Shown in pieces: positions 61,032 to 64,000 of a DNA stretch of 64,000 bases. Both the position numbers and the translations under genes were made by a program. A model generated the notes under the pieces. The model was not told the origin of the DNA. It saw only the letters and a program-made list of their open reading frames with translations, and searched no databases. The stretch's first letter is position 1; each line of letters starts with the position of its first letter. Source of the DNA: Viola odorata (lineage: Eukaryota > Streptophyta > Magnoliopsida > Malpighiales > Violaceae); assembly GCA_963691705.1 (NCBI GenBank), contig OY829538.1, positions 75,956,781 through 76,020,780 of the forward strand. The letters run 5' to 3'.

Positions 61032-63606
61032 CTACTTTGCTGAATACCAGTTTTGAGCACACTTAGCATCCACTGAAAGGTCAACTCTCAGTATATTCTT
61101 GCCTCCAAATGGCTTCGACATGCAGTCCACAACTATGGCCTTGGCCACCTCAGCTGACTCAGTTGGCCCTTCCAAGATCACTTCATCATGAACCTGAATA
61201 CAGAGGAGTCAATTCATAAACTTGTCTAAAGTGCCTATGGATCCATGGATGCTGATATGCAGCACATTTTTGGCCATCCTAGAACAATACCACATACATC
61301 AATTTGCATAACTATAGCCTAGGACTTCCAATGGTTGCATGGGCACTTGGGATGTATTTCGTAATTAAAAATTATACTTATGAAAGGGGATACTATAGAT
61401 AACGATAACATTTTGACTGGTTCAAACTCAAAGGCAGAGGCCTTACAAACACAGAATGCAGAGAATCACAAAAAGGAAAAAAACACATTTTTTATAGTTC
61501 CTTTAAGAAAAAAGAAGCAAGCTGGAACCTGTAAAAGGAGCTTCCAGCCTAGTTCCTTAAGACGTGTGTTCTTTGATATTTCCAACATAGCACACATTGC
61601 CACATCAGCAGCACTTCCCTGTAAAAGGTACCCAGATCAGAGGGAGAAGGCAGGAAATATGCACGAGAAAGAGATGGGGAAAAGGGAAGCACCTGTACTG
61701 GGGTATTGATAGCAGCCCTTTCAATATGAGCTTTTTGTGCATAACTAGCGTGGGACACTGATGGAAATCTCCGAGACCGTCCTAGCAATGTGTGAACACG
61801 TTGTGTCTGGATTGCTTCCTTCTTACGTTCTTCTTGCCATGCCCGCACTTCTTTTCTTTCCTTGTACCAAAGATTTACAGTTTTCCTTGCTTCTGTCACT
61901 GAAACCTAATGACAACCATATATGTGGGTTAACTTAACCTAAGTCAAACCTGAAAATCCCACTCATCATTGTAGGTTTATATTGCGCAGTTACCTTCCAA
62001 TCCTTAGCAAGCCCCACTGGAGTCTTTCCATATGCAATGGAAAAGTTGAGCATTTTAGCTTTTCTTCTTTCTGAAGCAAAGGCATCCTGAGTTGTACATT
62101 CCACTATATTAGAAAATCTGAAATCTGCAGTCCTAAGTACTTCTTGACTGTAAAATAACAATTGTTCTAAGATAGCCATACAAAAAATAAATAAAATAAC
62201 AAAGACCAGATGAATGACACTTTTTTTCTAAGGCATGGTTAAACATAAAATGTTAATAGTATCAAGTAAGGACCATTATATATATTCCTTTGTCTTCTGA
62301 CTCTTCCATGTGAAACAACATACCCAAAAACATTTACCTATCAAATTGCCAAAAGGTTTGTCTTACATTCAAACCGTAAATGGCATGTTAACTCAACAGT
62401 GAACAATATATGGTTAGTAGGTAAACAAATAGGTCCCAAATGTTATAAAGCTAGACGGTGATCCTTCATAGGCTGACTCTTCCATGATTAACTTTTAGCC
62501 CAACCTTGTCATCAAGCAACTTACCGAGAAGGAAAGCAGATAACAGTCACCTAATAATGAGAATTTTCTATGCTCATCTAAATTTTGGAGGTTCAATCAC
62601 AGAAACTGCTGGTGTAAGAGCACACTACAACTAAACATCCCATCTCTCTTGGAAACCAGAGAATGGGTGAAAGAACAATCTGAAATCACAGAAATTTACT
62701 CCTTCAAGTACTGTTGGAATACATTAAAGAGAACTCAGAATTCACCTTCAACAGTGGTACTGGGGGTTTATCCTGACCAGGTTCAGGATACCACTCAAGA
62801 AGTACTTGCTTTCTCTCAACAGCTTCACGAATATGGGAGTACATGTTCATTGCTGTCCTTGAGTGAAAATCTCCACCAGCTTTGAAGGCATCCATCATGC
62901 TTGAACAATTAGCAAGATGTGCGAGAATCCTGAGTTCTAGCTGTCATATATGCATCCAAACTTTAATGAGCCCATACATGGAAGGGAGCTTGATAATGGA
63001 TTGAACAAAAAAAAAACCTACCTGACCATAATCAGCTACAATGAGGGAATTTCCAGGTCCAGCTACAAATGCCTGACGAATCTTATAGCGATCCTTCTCC
63101 AGTGCAGGTTGATTCTGGTGCATAGAAGGGGAGGTGTTAACACTATGATATATTGATGTTCCATTTGGAAAAAGAAAAAGAAAACAATATTTTAGCTTCT
63201 TTTTTTAAGTTCAAATACACCAGAGTATTAGACACCGAAGCAAAAAGGATTCCAAAACAAGGCACAACCATGAAGAAAAATAATCGTGTGTTTTTTATGG
63301 GTTCAGCTATATATCCTGGATGAATGAGCAGCAATGATGCTCTGCTGAAAAATTCAGGCATACTCACACAGACTTCATTCTCATTATAAGATTTTTCTTT
63401 AATAAAAATAGAGAATTTTATTTGAAAAGAAAGATGAAGCATGGATAACGCATCCCCATATTCAGAAGCTCACTTTAAGTAGGCTGTTAGAAGCAGGATT
63501 GCAAACGAACCTGCAAATTCGGCCTCCTAGCTGATAGACGTCCAGTTTCTGTATTGATGTTCAGAGAGCAATGAATGCGCCCACCCTTGCCTGATACATT
63601 ACTTCC
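61032..63606 (-). CDS. POLI: Plant organellar DNA polymerase (family A), 3' part
   Basis: Replicative and repair DNA polymerase of plastids and mitochondria (POP family, PolIA/PolIB). Only the polymerase domain is in the window. Exons found: 63606-63511, 63114-63022, 62940-62746, 62086-61994, 61905-61693, 61618-61529, 61193-61032, all phase 0, giving 313 residues. Motif A reads VADYGQLELRILAHL, the O-helix RRKAKMLNFSIAYGKT, and motif C VHDEV. The stop follows QNWYSAK. The 3'-5' exonuclease domain and the dual-targeting peptide lie beyond the right edge. Positions 63607-64000 look like intron. Which paralog (A or B) cannot be told from this part. Confidence 0.93.
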
Positions 63607-64000
63607 CTATTACAGAATGAAACAAATATGAGAATTAACTAGTTAACAAATTTAAGTCTTACGAAAATGAATGCAAACAAAGCTAGCTAAAGCAAACAAT
63701 ATGACATGGAATATGCTTTCGATCACCATATTAAATTTCTAGGGTCTTTATTTCTTCTTTTCGTAGTGGGTGGTGGTGTTAATTTTGTGGGAGGTTAACT
63801 GTTCAATCAATCAGGATTTATGATTTCCTATTCCCAACCCTTGCTAAAACTATGAGCTCATACTGTATTCTTATAACCAAGAATTTTATGCATTTAATGC
63901 AATTGAATAAGCAGGAAACTTCAGCAATTATGGTTTATTAACAGATATGTAAGATTAAGCATCAAATTCAGGCTAGACAGTTGACTCTCACTAGTTTCCA

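Noticed and set aside
23242..63606. Clustering of plastid-protein genes as a metabolic gene cluster
   Set aside because: The genes belong to unrelated processes and are housekeeping in type. Their proximity is most simply chance.
1..64000. tRNA, rRNA, CRISPR or prokaryotic operon features
   Set aside because: None were seen. The window is typical plant nuclear DNA.

Overview
This is nuclear DNA from a flowering plant. Genes carry GT-AG introns, intergenic DNA is very AT-rich, and there are many miniature transposons, LTR-type remnants and a resistance-gene fragment cluster. The encoded proteins (plastid lipocalin, LTD, TORTIFOLIA1-like, organellar DNA polymerase, DAWDLE) are of eudicot type. 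A Caryophyllales host such as an Amaranthaceae species is possible, but that is only an impression from protein style.

Left third (1-23,000): a Copia-like LTR remnant is followed by one large minus-strand CC-NBS-LRR gene (1105-9559). I could chain eleven phase-compatible exons for it, giving about 1,930 residues. It ends in an unusual C-terminal extension made of a duplicated Ser/Pro/Gln-rich exon pair plus a coiled-coil domain. Its leader intron holds a 581-bp hAT-type element with a perfect 8-bp target duplication. Upstream lies a decayed cluster: three copies of the gene's own promoter/leader module, interleaved with two copies of a plasma-membrane H+-ATPase leader, one of which still has the 17-codon first exon. 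Next come a 956-bp element with arms of about 260 bp, and a 4.1-kb LTR-type insertion (target duplication TTAAT) into which a second LTR-like element of 1.39 kb has inserted.

Middle and right (23,000-64,000) is gene-rich. In order: plastid tryptophan synthase beta (minus), a degenerate gene (minus), DAWDLE-like FHA protein (plus), a 1.2-kb inverted-repeat element, an intronless F-box protein (plus), a septum-promoting GTPase of the Spg1/Tem1 type (minus), plastid lipocalin LCNP/CHL (plus), LTD/GDC1 ankyrin protein (minus), a convergent pair of small related unknown genes whose stop codons overlap, a TORTIFOLIA1/SPIRAL2-like microtubule protein (plus), and the 3' part of a plant organellar DNA polymerase (minus, running off the right edge). 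Stowaway-like MITEs with TA target sites lie between many of these genes.

The genes do not form a functional cluster. Four of them (tryptophan synthase beta, LCNP, LTD, organellar polymerase) make plastid-directed proteins. The strongest candidates for new biology are the NLR with its duplicated C-terminal extension and altered kinase-2 and MHD motifs, the convergent related gene pair, and the long inverted repeat whose right arm is the TORTIFOLIA1-like leader.
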